Source: Penicillium oxalicum (lineage: Eukaryota; Ascomycota; Eurotiomycetes; Eurotiales; Aspergillaceae). Taken from it: 64,000 bases of DNA. Below, in pieces: positions 25,476 to 35,527 of the stretch. The first letter of the stretch is position 1; each line of letters begins with the position of its first letter. Made by a program: the position numbers and the translations under genes. Location of the stretch: the NCBI RefSeq assembly GCF_001723175.1, contig NC_064656.1, positions 682,001 to 746,000 on the forward strand, given 5' to 3'. A model generated the notes under the pieces. The model was given only the letters and a program-made list of their open reading frames with translations, made no database searches and was not told where the DNA came from.

Positions 25476-26204
25476 TCAGGAGTTGTTCCCCATGGAATCG
25501 ATCCTTTGCAGCAGTCTGGCCTTTCTCCCCTCCCTCCAGGGTTTGTCCAGACTGTCAATTTTCCCGCCCAGAATTGTACAAGACCTTGGGTCCAACAAAA
25601 TCATGCCGCGTGCCACATCCACATTGCACAAAAGAAGTTTAGCACCAATAGGTAGCTTTTCCAGGGAGATGCCTTCAATGCGCTGAACCTCGATCGCAGC
25701 TACCTTCGTGCCGTTGACGTCCTGTAAAATCAGCCGATGGGGGCCATAACCACTGCTTCCAATGTTACTAGAATTCCCAGCAGTCGTGGTACTAGTCGTG
25801 CTGCCATTCTCCCTCTCTTCACCGGCACCTTCCACATTGACTGTGCGGATAATTTCCCGTCCACGGATCGCTTCGCCGCGCTCCACACGTTCAATTGCTT
25901 CGACCTGGCTCCAAAGGCTCGATCCAATATCTTCGATATCCAATACTTGGACAGGAGTCGAGCTCATGAGGCGTCTCTCTTGCACTGCAGGGTCTGATAT
26001 GTCCACAGGAAAAGCGGAAGTCGCATCAGTCGCCAGAGATTCGCGGATATCCGATGCGAGCACACGGAACAAGGCCGTCTTGGAGAGTGCCGAGACGGGC
26101 ACGTTACGCGGCGAAGAAGCCAAGAACGAGTTGAGCCATGTCAATGAAATGCATAACGACTTTGTGCTCATGATCTGCGCGGCAATCTGCTCTGCGTTGG
26201 CCAT
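25476..26204 (-). CDS. rmi1: RecQ-mediated genome instability protein 1 (Rmi1)
   Basis: One exon of 242 residues, starting at the ATG at 26204 (MANAEQIAAQIMSTKS); yeast Rmi1 is of the same size. The N-terminal helical part (LTWLNSFLASSP) precedes an OB fold marked by LMSSTPVQVLDIEDIGSSLW, LILQDVNGTKVAAIEVQRIE and GAKLLLCNVDVARGMILLDP. A Ser/Thr/Gly-rich insertion (about residues 135-150) interrupts the fold. Rmi1 is the structural partner of the RecQ helicase-topoisomerase III complex that dissolves double Holliday junctions. The upstream continuation of the open frame lies in the shared promoter with VPS51 and is not expected to be coding. Confidence 0.92.
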   Translation of the reverse strand: MANAEQIAAQIMSTKSLCISLTWLNSFLASSPRNVPVSALSKTALFRVLASDIRESLATDATSAFPVDISDPAVQERRLMSSTPVQVLDIEDIGSSLWSQVEAIERVERGEAIRGREIIRTVNVEGAGEERENGSTTSTTTAGNSSNIGSSGYGPHRLILQDVNGTKVAAIEVQRIEGISLEKLPIGAKLLLCNVDVARGMILLDPRSCTILGGKIDSLDKPWREGRKARLLQRIDSMGNNS

Positions 26205-26453
26205 TTTCTCTCTTTTGATACCTCTACTTAAATGCTTGGTCTCGGTAGGTTTGGACAGACAGTCCGAAGCTCGGATAAGCGATAAGCCAGCGCAGATAAG
26301 CCCACCGCTTAACGCCGAGGCCTCGGGGTAGCAGTCAAGCTTCCTCTGCCTTTCCAAACAGCATCGACTCCGACCGTCGTAACCAGACAGGCCAGGGCAT
26401 GAGTAGACTGGACAGCCTAGTGGACATACAGCCTTGAAGTCAGATACAACGCA
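26205..26453. promoter_or_regulatory. Divergent promoter of RMI1 and VPS51 with three GATAAG sites
   Basis: The 249 bases between the two ATGs contain GATAAG at 26274-26279, 26281-26286 and 26295-26300, all in the same orientation, 70-97 bases from the RMI1 start. By known fungal biology GATAAG is the core for GATA-type factors; whether it works here is inference. Confidence 0.5.
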
Positions 26454-27326
26454 ATGTCTACAATCTCATCTCCTCGGCCGTCAATTGCCTCGTCGCGTGC
26501 TCACTCTCCGACACCCACCTCTGCCCGGCCATCTCTCGATGTGATCAACACAAGCTTCGCTGGCGGACTAAGCGCTTCATCAACGCCTACCACCGGCCGT
26601 GCAATCTCCCCGAATCCACGCCGTAATCGCTCTGCGCTTCGAGATTACTACAATTTAAAGCCCCCCGGCGTCGACTCTGCTATTCTTAGCGGGAGCAACC
26701 GATCACGGAGTGTGCCTCGAAACACCGATGCGGGGGAGATCTCGAATTCCGATACTTTAGCGTCAGGGACGGAACTGGACAATGCGGACTTTGACCCGCA
26801 GCGTTACGTCGACCATCTCCTGTCTACCTCATCCCTTTCCACGATTCTCAAAGCTGAAAACACCTTGGTGGGGGACATCCGCACCCTTGATGGAGAGCGG
26901 AAGGCTTTGGTTTACGACAATTATTCCAAGTTGATCCGTGCTGTTGAGACTATTGGGAAAATGCGAAAAAGTATGGATGAACGCGGTGCCCCCCTGACCA
27001 TGACCAAGACGCTGGGCCCGGCGATTGCTTTTGTTGCGGAAACCGCAGGAGCATTGATCAAGGAAGGCGAAGAACAAAGCCGCCGGATCAGAGAGGACAA
27101 GGAAGCCGAGTCGGACAAGCCTGGTGATCCGGAAATAGAAACCGTACGGTGGGTTCTCGCTGCGCCGGAGCGTCTCGAGAAGCTCGTGGCAGATGGCAAA
27201 CAAGAAGAAGCGGACGAAGACTGGATGGAAGTGAAGCACCTGCTCGACGCCTGGGGCGAGGTTCAAGGAGTCGCAGAGGTGCGCGCCGCTTGCGAGAAAG
27301 TCATGACAAAACCGAGCGATGGTTGA
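26454..27326 (+). CDS. vps51: Vps51 subunit of the GARP vesicle-tethering complex
   Basis: One exon, 290 residues. The first ~75 residues are Ser/Thr/Pro/Arg-rich and probably disordered (MSTISSPRPSIASSRAHSPT). Next is the short peptide ALRDYYNLKPPGVDSAIL, typical of fungal Vps51, and the family's N-terminal block FDPQRYVDHLLSTSSLSTIL followed by KALVYDNYSKLIRAVETIGK. A C-terminal charged helical part follows. Vps51 joins Vps52-54 to tether endosome-derived vesicles to the trans-Golgi network and binds the SNARE Tlg1. The protein has the size expected for fungal Vps51, so it is not truncated. Confidence 0.93.
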   Translation: MSTISSPRPSIASSRAHSPTPTSARPSLDVINTSFAGGLSASSTPTTGRAISPNPRRNRSALRDYYNLKPPGVDSAILSGSNRSRSVPRNTDAGEISNSDTLASGTELDNADFDPQRYVDHLLSTSSLSTILKAENTLVGDIRTLDGERKALVYDNYSKLIRAVETIGKMRKSMDERGAPLTMTKTLGPAIAFVAETAGALIKEGEEQSRRIREDKEAESDKPGDPEIETVRWVLAAPERLEKLVADGKQEEADEDWMEVKHLLDAWGEVQGVAEVRAACEKVMTKPSDG

Positions 27327-27670
27327 AGCGTTTGCGCTCTGTGTGAGCTACGCTTGACTCGCCGTTGACTCGTCTCCGACAAATTCGGCTGCTAAGACTC
27401 TGAATTACCTGGGCGGAGAATGGAGAACTCGCCTCTGCTAATGGCCATGTGCGTTGTCCCGCATGTGCCGAGCCCACGACAACAAGAGAGATCCGATGGC
27501 CAACTTTCGCATAGAGGCAATTTGGTGTCCCTTTGCCTGTTTTTGTGCGGCCGTCCTCCTCCTTGTATCTGCATCAAACCTTGTACATACACATCTAGAT
27601 ACCCCTGCGCATTAAAACTGTTTCATTTTCATATATGTGACGTGACCTCCTTGGATCTTCTCTTCTCCGC
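27327..27670. other. Convergent intergenic region
   Basis: About 340 bases between the stops of VPS51 (+) and the DUF1917 gene (-). I see nothing beyond expected 3' untranslated sequence. Confidence 0.5.
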
Positions 27671-28642
27671 TCAGACCTTCCCAGCCAGGACATCATGACT
27701 GGAGAAGAGACTCGCCTTCAAGCCATAGTCATTATTCGACTTGATGTCCAGATACGTATACGCATCACACTTGTAATAGATCGGGCGCGACTTTTTGTCG
27801 ACAAGCCCACGTGCAACAAGGGCGTTCAACACACGCTTCACGTCCTTCCGATCACTAAAATCATCCGTGTAAACACAGATCAAGCGCGCTTGGCCGGACC
27901 CATCATCAGTAGCTACTTTAGCGGCATCGCCCAACTCCCCTTCATCCCAAGCCGAGACGACCGTCTTCCACACCGAATCCACCGAATCCACAGATGGGAA
28001 AAGCATCCACTTGCCGGCCGTCACGCCCGTCTCCCGAGCCAGTTTAAAGATGTCTTGTTCCAAAGTGCGACGCAAGGGATTTAATTTCCTCGTCAAGGCC
28101 GCCTTGGTCTTCGCGCCAGATTTCTCATGGGCCTCACGAAGCTCCGACGCTTCCTCCTCGTAGGCGCGGAGAAGCGCAGTGCCTTCTCTGACAAAGGTGG
28201 CGACGTCACCTTCTCCGCCATGCGAGCAGGACTCGCGCATCCAGATCCAAGGGCCGATATCCGAGGCCCTTGTTCTCGAGGGTGAAAGTCGAGACAAGAA
28301 AGCGGCTGAGGACTCTCCGCGCCCCCGACTATCCCTTGGGCAGGAAGTCAATGCCTCGACGTCATGGTCATCCAGTGCGGAATTTGTCGGCTCCGGCTTG
28401 GTGCTCGGTGCACTGGAAGTATATTGGATGGTGGATAGGAGACGTGGATGAACATTTGCCCAGTATGATTCGGGGTCATAAGTGGCTACTTGCTCTTCTA
28501 GTCGCGCTTTCTCATCCTCGTCGCCTGTCCTTGATGGTCAACGTGGCTGTGTGGATCCGGGGATTCAAAGATCACGAGGATTGTTCGGGGACCTACCGTA
28601 GAAACTGGATTCATCAGAGAACATCTCTTCGACGATCGACAT
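27671..28642 (-). CDS. DUF1917 / BLES03 (UPF0696) family protein
   Basis: Two exons, 28642-28597 and 28524-27671, giving 299 residues. Exon 1 encodes MSIVEEMFSDESSFYG and splices (donor GTAGGT, acceptor ACAG) to DEDEKARLEEQVATYDPESYW. The conserved core includes GPWIWMRES, RKLNPLRRTLEQDIFKLARE, GVTAGKWMLFPS, RLICVYTDDFSDRKDVKRVL and PIYYKCDAYTYLDIKSNNDYG, characteristic of the fungal DUF1917 group related to human C11orf68 (BLES03). The fold resembles eIF4E-like proteins by reports on the family; the molecular function is not established. It is divergent from DPH7 across a 737-base gap. Confidence 0.87.
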
Positions 28643-29379
28643 GGAGGACATTTTAGGGTTGGTTCTCACACTGTTACGTTGCCCTGTCACCTAGGAGAGA
28701 TGGAAAGGACGACGAAGGCTTGGTTTTGTCACTCGCTTGATGGGTGAAACGCTTATATTTAACTCCTAGTAGGTCGCAGATCCGTTGTACTGTATGACTT
28801 GACGATATCCTTTGTACCATGGATTGATCAAGACACGGCTGACACAACATCAAAGAGAGGTGTGAGGTATTTAAACGTAGCTTTTATAAAGGTGGTATGG
28901 ATATGTGCCAGACCGGGCTCACAGTTGCCATTCAAGCAAGTACTCATTTATTGGGCTCATACCAAGTCTATACTTGAACATGATGCTACTGATCCCTTCT
29001 CCCTCAACCAGAGGTACCGATCGCAGTGACCACACTCCAGCCTGCATGTTCATTCACCAAGTTCATTAAATCTGTCTTCGAGACTTGGCGCAAACCTCAT
29101 TCTTTTAACGTCCAGATTTCGATGCTTCATCATCACGATCAGCTCTGGCTGTCCCCAACGGCGGCTGAGCACTCCGTTCCCATCGATTTCTGGCCCAAAA
29201 GGCCCCACACGCCACCCCATGCCGGGTTTTATTTTTCGAGCCCATCACCAGTAACGATCCTTGACTGGATCTGTTTATTGAATGAAGTGACTTGACCGAT
29301 CGTATATAAGAAGATAATTCACATCGTCAAAGATCATCTGCAGGTGGTTAACAGTGCCTGGCCGACTCTCAACGCCAAG
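28643..29379. promoter_or_regulatory. Divergent intergenic region, DUF1917 gene and DPH7
   Basis: About 740 bases between two divergent genes. It must contain both promoters. No further gene or repeat is apparent. Confidence 0.45.
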
Positions 29380-30710
29380 ATGAGTGCCATCCAACGACCA
29401 AAGTCTGCGTCGACCGTCTTCCTCGACCAGCCGCCAAGCTGTCTCGAGTTTTGCCCTGAACTACCTGATCACCTCGTCATAGGCACCTATCTGCTCTCTG
29501 AGACGAAAAATGCACAGGACGAGGTTGAACAAACAAAGACGGGCAGTGTACAATTGTGGAAGTTGGACCCGAAAACAGAGACACTGTAAGTTGACCGTGT
29601 TTCATCTCATATGTATAGACCATTGATGTTGCTTTACGGGCGTCCTTATCCCGTGGAAAGAGAGTAGAATGCATAGCAACTTGTTGTTCGAATATTGATG
29701 TCTTTTTGGGCAGAACCCTGGTGCAAAAGATATCTCTTCCATACGCAGTGTTCGATCTGCACTTCCACCCAAGGGTCAAGGACAAATTTGCCATCGCCAG
29801 CAGCACAGGGTGTATATCTCTGTTCCGAGTGGACCAGGCACAACCACATCTCGAGCAACTATGGACAAAGAGTGTCCATGAAGACCCTTCTGTCCCCGCT
29901 CTCTTCTTTGCATGGACACCTTCCAAGTGGCTGTCCCGACCAGAAGCGGAGGGACTCGCTGTTACATTCTCCGATGGCCGAACCACTGTCTATGGCACGA
30001 CCGAAGACATCACGAAAGAACCCTCCATTGCCGAGTGGGGGTCCTTTGAAGCCCGACAAATGATCGAGGTCTGGTTCGTTGCGCTCCTTGCGATCCCCAT
30101 GGCGACAACAGGCGATGCACCCACATCCCCGATGGCCTCATTCATGTTCACGGGGAACGATTTTGGATCTCTGCATACTCGACGGTTTGACACTCAAGCT
30201 CTGGATGACGCACAGGAAGGAGGAGGGGAACCAGTGATGAACCTGCTTCTTGAACACGACGATCGCGCGCGTCATCATACCGCCGGAGTGACTGCGATCC
30301 TCCCTTTACCAGTGCCGTTGGTTGACGATGCTCCGCTCGTCCTGACTGGCAGTTATGATGAAGGGTTGCGGGTCTACCATGCGACGCGAAGAGGGGATGT
30401 CTTGGCTCAGCACGGCCTTGATGGTGGCGTGTGGAGATTACAACTTCTTTACTCCGGTGGATCGGACTCGGGGCGCCAATTCCTGGTCCTGGCGAGCTGT
30501 ATGCATGCTGGGACTCGTCTGGTGCGGATCACGCAGACCCAACAGGATGGCCTGGGAGAATGGGCAATCGAGGTACTGGCGGAATTCACAGAGCACGAGA
30601 GCATGAATTATGCCAGTGATACCTGGAAAGGCGCGGCATCATCGGATCTGCTGTGCGTTTCAAGCAGCTTCTACGATCGGCGGGTGTGCGTCTGGAGGGC
30701 AAGTGTGTGA
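29380..30710 (+). CDS. dph7: Diphthine methyltransferase-type WD40 protein Dph7 (Rrt2/WDR85)
   Basis: Two exons, 29380-29585 and 29714-30710, encoding 400 residues. The start ATG gives MSAIQRPKSASTVFLDQPPS. WD40-like blades follow: LEFCPELPDHLVIGTYLL, VFDLHFHPRVKDKFAIASST, FMFTGNDFGSLHTRRFD, DEGLRVYHATRRGDVLAQHG and the terminal SSSFYDRRVCVW. The blade with GLDGGVWRLQ and the tail SFYDRRVCVW are typical of Dph7. The enzyme demethylates the methylated diphthine intermediate on elongation factor 2 before the final amidation that gives diphthamide. The 128-base intron has donor GTAAGT and acceptor GCAG. Convergent with RPN12. Confidence 0.92.
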
Positions 30711-30931
30711 AATGGACGTTGAAAAGGGAACATTTCAAAAGATTCAAAATATGAGACAGTCGCAGACCGAATGGCTGCTACAAAGACGCTACGACGACGC
30801 CATGCAATCAGAAGGCAGATGTACTAGTTTTGCCGTACTAAAAAAAACGGGTTGTAGATGCCGAGGCAACAACAGATTGCGCTAGATGCTCCGTAGAAAA
30901 AAGTGCAGTCACCTTCAATCCGCGCTTGTAA

Positions 30932-31849
30932 TTAAACGATAGTCTCTAGCTCGCGAGCGTAACCAAGTGTGTTCTCGATCACAGTGCCACTGGCCACCAG
31001 GATATCCTTTTCCGATCTCGTCGCCGCTTCGGGCTCAACGGGGAAGTATATCCGTCCATCACGAAGAATCCAGCCTCGCTGTTGAGCAAACTCGATGACT
31101 GCCCCTTCAGACTCGAGGAAAAGCAGGTTCTTGGCGTTGGAGATGGGGAGGGAAGGGTACGCCTTCTCGGAGCAGTCTGCAATCTCGCTGCGGATGGTGC
31201 CGACGAGAACCTGGGGAGCGCAAAATTAGCGATTGATCCGGCTAGATGTCAATGAGATGTCGTGAATACGAGTTCTACTCACATTGGAGAATAAACCAAA
31301 GTCCTCGGATGGTACACGCTCCGACTTTGTCTCGCGCCACACCTTGTCGTAGCTTCCCTCCATCAGATTCCGTTCCAACTCTACCGGGTACTTGATATAT
31401 GCGTCGTCTTCCACACGACCGCCCTTCAGGCTAGCCTCTTCAACCAATCCCTCCAGCACCGTGTGGAAGTTGGCGCTGTCACCCATGCTCAAAAGCAGAA
31501 GCAGATATAGACCTGTGATCTTACTCCGCTGGCTGGTGCTAAAGTCCAAATTCGCAGAGTCCTGTCCGGGGAGTCCAGAGTGTCGTTCCAAGTCATAGAA
31601 TGGCTGGAGCTGCTGATAGTAACGTGTGAAGGACTGAGCATCGGTCTGCCGGATGGAAGCTAGGGCACCAAGCTCAAGCACTTGTCGAGCAACAGCGACG
31701 AGTTGAGGTGGCGTTGAAGAGGTTGGAATGAGGGCATTTTGGGTGAGGAGGGCTCGCTTGGCTTGGCTGAGGAGGTTGTTCGCGGCGTCAAGCTGCTTCC
31801 GCTCCAGAGCGTTTTGCAGCTCGGGAACAATGGACTTGAGGTCTGTCAT
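30932..31849 (-). CDS. rpn12: 26S proteasome regulatory subunit Rpn12
   Basis: Two exons, 31849-31283 and 31210-30932, giving 281 residues (yeast Rpn12 has 274). The start is MTDLKSIVPELQNALERKQL. The N-terminal helical repeats include SKITGLYLLLLLSMGDSANF and YIKYPVELERNLMEGSYDKV. Exon 2 supplies the CSN8/PSMD8 winged-helix part: VGTIRSEIADCSEKAYPSLP, LFLESEGAVIEFAQQRGW and the end YARELETIV. Rpn12 is a lid subunit of the 19S regulatory particle and is incorporated last in lid assembly. The intron is 72 bases (GTGAGT...CCAG). The open frame runs upstream of the ATG but has no family similarity there. Confidence 0.95.
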
Positions 31850-32164
31850 GGGGGCTGATGAGTCTGAGAGAAAAAGTGCGGACGGCAGATTTGGATGTGG
31901 AGAGGACGTCTGCGAAGCTGGCTGAATGCAATGACAGGACGGCGTTGATGTGTTGTGCTGGACTTTGAAGCACAGCTTAGAAGGTGAAGGCGCGGCCATG
32001 ACGGAGCTGCCGCGGTGGGCGGTCAGCCGAACGTCCACGTGATTGCCCAGACGGATTATTACTGTGATGACCGGACGAGTATGGAGATTGGGATCCCTAT
32101 TTATGGATTCGCCCAATGTGATCATGAAAGAGATGATTTCCTTTGCGCCACTTAGAGCCATGAC
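31850..32164. other. Short intergenic region upstream of RPN12
   Basis: About 315 bases between the RPN12 ATG and the inferred ancestral end of the sedolisin pseudogene, both on the minus strand. It should contain the RPN12 promoter; no gene is seen. Confidence 0.45.
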
Positions 32165-34042
32165 TCAGATTATCAGCCTTGAGAGGTTTTTTCGAAATAC
32201 AACATACTTGGTCCAAGCGACTTCCTCGTCCAATAGGGCCAATTCCGCCATCATTGGAAAGAGAGGCGTTCCTAATCCCGTTACTGGATCCCAACCTTGG
32301 GTAGCATTCCAACTTGCGTATGGAACGAAAGCACTTGGAAATTCAGAGCTAGTTCCTCAGTGGCAGCCTCGCGAACCACCCTCTGTGATATCTGTGAATG
32401 CTGTCCGTCCGATGCTATAAAGCCATGGATTCAGAAATCCCATGCGAGGTCTCCCGTTCTCCAGTCGGATCGCGTTCAGTTGTGATACTATTCCCGCAAA
32501 GACCGGCCCAGCTGCACTACCGTACATTAGTCGTCTGAGCGGAAGGCCGACAAGTCCAACGGAAGAGGGACGAACCTCGTTCCACTGATTTTCAGCCAAG
32601 TCTCATGGTCCCGAATGATGAAGTTCTTTGCCTGAACCGCGACGTCGGGAGTTGCCCTTCCACGAGCGTTGTAGTACCCATTCCATTTGCTGCCGAGGCG
32701 GCCAAGGTAGTCACTCACTGCGTGATCTTGGTAATGTGGACGAGGAAAAATGTCCGAGAAGCCTCCACTCGAGAAATCGATGGCGACTTCAGGGTCAATG
32801 CCTTCAACTCCCCCTACGGCCGTGACGAACGGACAAGACGCGGGGAAAATGGCCTGAAATCTGGTCTGGTTGGTCCCATCGTTGCTGAGGCATGAACCGC
32901 CTACACCAGAGTCTCCGCTACTAAAGATTACCGACACGCCCCGGGCGCTCAGCTGTGCAAACAAACCACACACCGATCTTGCATACGTTGCGGGGACACT
33001 TTGCTCAATCTCTCCATATGAAGTGGTAAGCACCGCAGGGAGCTCGTGGTCGGAAAGGCTGAGCAGAAAGTGCAGCTGGTGATACTGACGGTGCTCGCCC
33101 CGCCGTGGTGTAAAATGTCACTGGATTGCCGTGTGCCAGAGCTGCCGCATACTGTATGTCAAGACTGGCCTCTGTGCTACTGGCCGAAGAGTTTTCCGGA
33201 TTCATCCCTCCGTTGCTGAACACAACCTCAAAGCCAGAACACGATGCATCTGCAGAGAAATGATGCATGAAGTCATGGAAATCAGCATGACGAGCGTATT
33301 GGTCTAGAAATCCCGAGACCCCTAGACGGTTCCGAGTATCGGGTGATGCTACTCTGCCCTCCAAACCATACAGGCTTCGAAGACAATCAGGCCGCATCAC
33401 GATACCACACTCCGCGACGAGATCCTTTGCCGTGGCCACAATCGGCTGGTCAAGCGGTAGTCCCGCACGTTTAGACAGGTTTCGGCCCTTTTGAGCCTGA
33501 ACCCCTCCAAATCTTGTCGTTGGCTGGATTGATAGCACATGAGGGAGAATCTCACACGGCACCGAATACTCGAGTGTTCTCACCAAAGACCGTTGGCTGG
33601 TGACGCTGTGATAATAGAAAAATTGAGTGCGAAGCAGTCTCTCCACTTGAGACACCGTTGCTTGAAAGGCGATCCAATTTCCGCGTATGTAAAGTGTCTC
33701 TTCAGACACGCCTTCAGTAGACAACCATGTCAAAACCATGTCAAGGACACTGGGGTCCGGTCGCAAAAGGTCAGCAACTTCATCCCGTTTCATATGCTTC
33801 CCATACCGAGGATGACCTGGTGTAGACACTTGAAGCACACTCGTCTCCAGTGTACTCGTGCCTGGGCTCTTGATCTCGAGCCGGAGCGTCAGGTTCGTGG
33901 ATAACTCGGCTGGTCCACCCGTGGACCACCCTGCTGGCAAGTCGAGGAGCTTCTCAACGGTCCCGGAGCATATCTTGCGAGAGGCACATGTGGGAATCCA
34001 AGTGACTGCTTGAAGGAAAATCACCCAGCACACCCAAATCAT
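32165..34042 (-). pseudogene. Sedolisin (S53 / tripeptidyl-peptidase-like) serine protease, broken
   Basis: The ATG at 34042 opens a signal peptide (MIWVCWVIFLQAVTWIPTCA), an activation pro-domain (MKRDEVADLLRPDPSVLD to EILPHVLSIQPTTRFGG) and the S53 catalytic domain. Visible catalytic features are Glu/Asp in STEASLDIQYA, the oxyanion Asp in FSSGDSG, and Ser in SGTS. The SGTS codons are rebuilt across a 59-base intron at 32575-32517. Two lesions interrupt it. Between about 33110 and 33075 the frame changes and the expected linker before [20 protein letters not shown] is short, so a small deletion is likely. A TGA at 32359-32357 falls between GGSRGCH and GTSSEF, and the same frame then continues with [16 protein letters not shown], the calcium-site region, to a TGA at 32165. 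No intron of plausible length removes either lesion. Most likely a recent pseudogene; sequence error at both sites is less likely. Confidence 0.85.
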
Positions 34043-35527
34043 TTCACAGGCGGAGACCCAGGTGTCTCAGACTATGATCTTGAGCTGCTGTCGAAGATGA
34101 GCTGTACTTTCGTCTTCCGTAACCGCCAGAAAGCAGTTCTCACGGCAAGACTTATACCCAGGAAAAACTATTTCAGAAGATTTACCATTGCGCTTACTAT
34201 AAATCGTATTGAATAGGGCGCCAATCGAAAGTGAATCCATGAGAAACTAATTTCTTGGCCACTCGTTTCTTTGTCTGCGGCCACGGGCCGCAGTCAGGAC
34301 TTCGGCGTTGAGGCAGGGGGCCAAAGCAAGCCTCGACACAACCAAAACACAAGCGATAATCCAGCCTGTCCATAGAGGGTATGCTATTAGATCCTCTGGT
34401 CATAACTTGCATACAAAGGATAACAGTAGAGACTCGGGCGAGCGTAAGACTGTTTGTGCCGACTGGGACGGTCGATAGCTCCGGGAAGGTCTCTCTGATG
34501 AGGCTGGCGCCCGAGTCATCACCGTACATTAGACCGATCACCCACAGAGTGCACAGAGTGATTGAAGGAGCTTCTTTCCATCCTTCTTCTCCTATTGTGC
34601 TTTTGTTCTGGTACCGTGGGCATTCCAGGTATCATCTTGGCCAAGCAGGGTCACTACCGTACACAGGAACCAATAGATGCAAAAGCTGTTGAGATCTTGC
34701 AGTGAAACATGTCGAGGGAGAGATAAATCATATGCAATCAATAGTTTGATGCACTAGCAAATATGAATTCCTTTCCCCCATTTCTCAGCCCCGAGTAACC
34801 AGGGCCTGGAACCTAAAAAGGCCTCGATGAGGACCAAGTATGCAACTGCAAGTACATCGTCGGCTCGGTTGACCAAGTGGGGATGACAGGCCGGATCAAC
34901 TGCTGATCCGAGACCCGAAAATGCGGGATGATCGACGTCACTGGAGAAAGGTCCCGCGAGTACCGTCGTGCATGTCGTGCATTTAGCATTTTCTCTCGAC
35001 TCCACTTTGACAAGAAGCTCTGGAATTTGTCAACAGTGCACTGAAAGGTTGCACCCCACGTTCCACACGGGATGTCACGTTGATCGTGTGCTTTCCTCCA
35101 TCTCCCCCTCTTCTCTTCTTCAACTCCCACCCCCCCCAGTCAGTTCGATCCTCTCTTGCTCTTAGCTCCGCTCTCCAAGCTATACGCTGTGGAGCCTATC
35201 ACGCAGTCGAAAAGAGATCGATTCGCGCCCGTTCTCTGAAGCTTGTCAATCAAGTGGGGACTCTCTCATCTCCCTTCCCCTCCCTTGAAGCACAATAACT
35301 GGGCCGGCTGGAGAAACTGTCGCTTTTGTGGCTTGCAGACTCGCTCGGGTGTTCTGAGCATCTCCTTCGGCTAGGCGAGGTGGTATGATCAGTTTGAGAT
35401 AGTAACGACGTCATTTCCACTTCTCCTCAACCTTTTGAGTATTTACTAGGATCGCCTTCTGCACTTTACGACTCTGTCATCATCCAACAGTCTAAAAGCT
35501 TGACCTAACCCCACTCTTTCTATCATT
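34043..35527. other. Intergenic: sedolisin upstream flank and tubulin-cofactor promoter
   Basis: About 1.5 kb without a recognised gene. The right part (about 35,090-35,527) is rich in C/T runs (for example a run of eight C near 35,130), common in fungal promoters and leaders of well-expressed genes. Confidence 0.45.

Noticed and set aside
33080..33110. Very short intron to explain the sedolisin frame change
   Set aside because: The candidate GTCAG...CCAG is about 14 bases; longer choices would delete the conserved [16 protein letters not shown] block.
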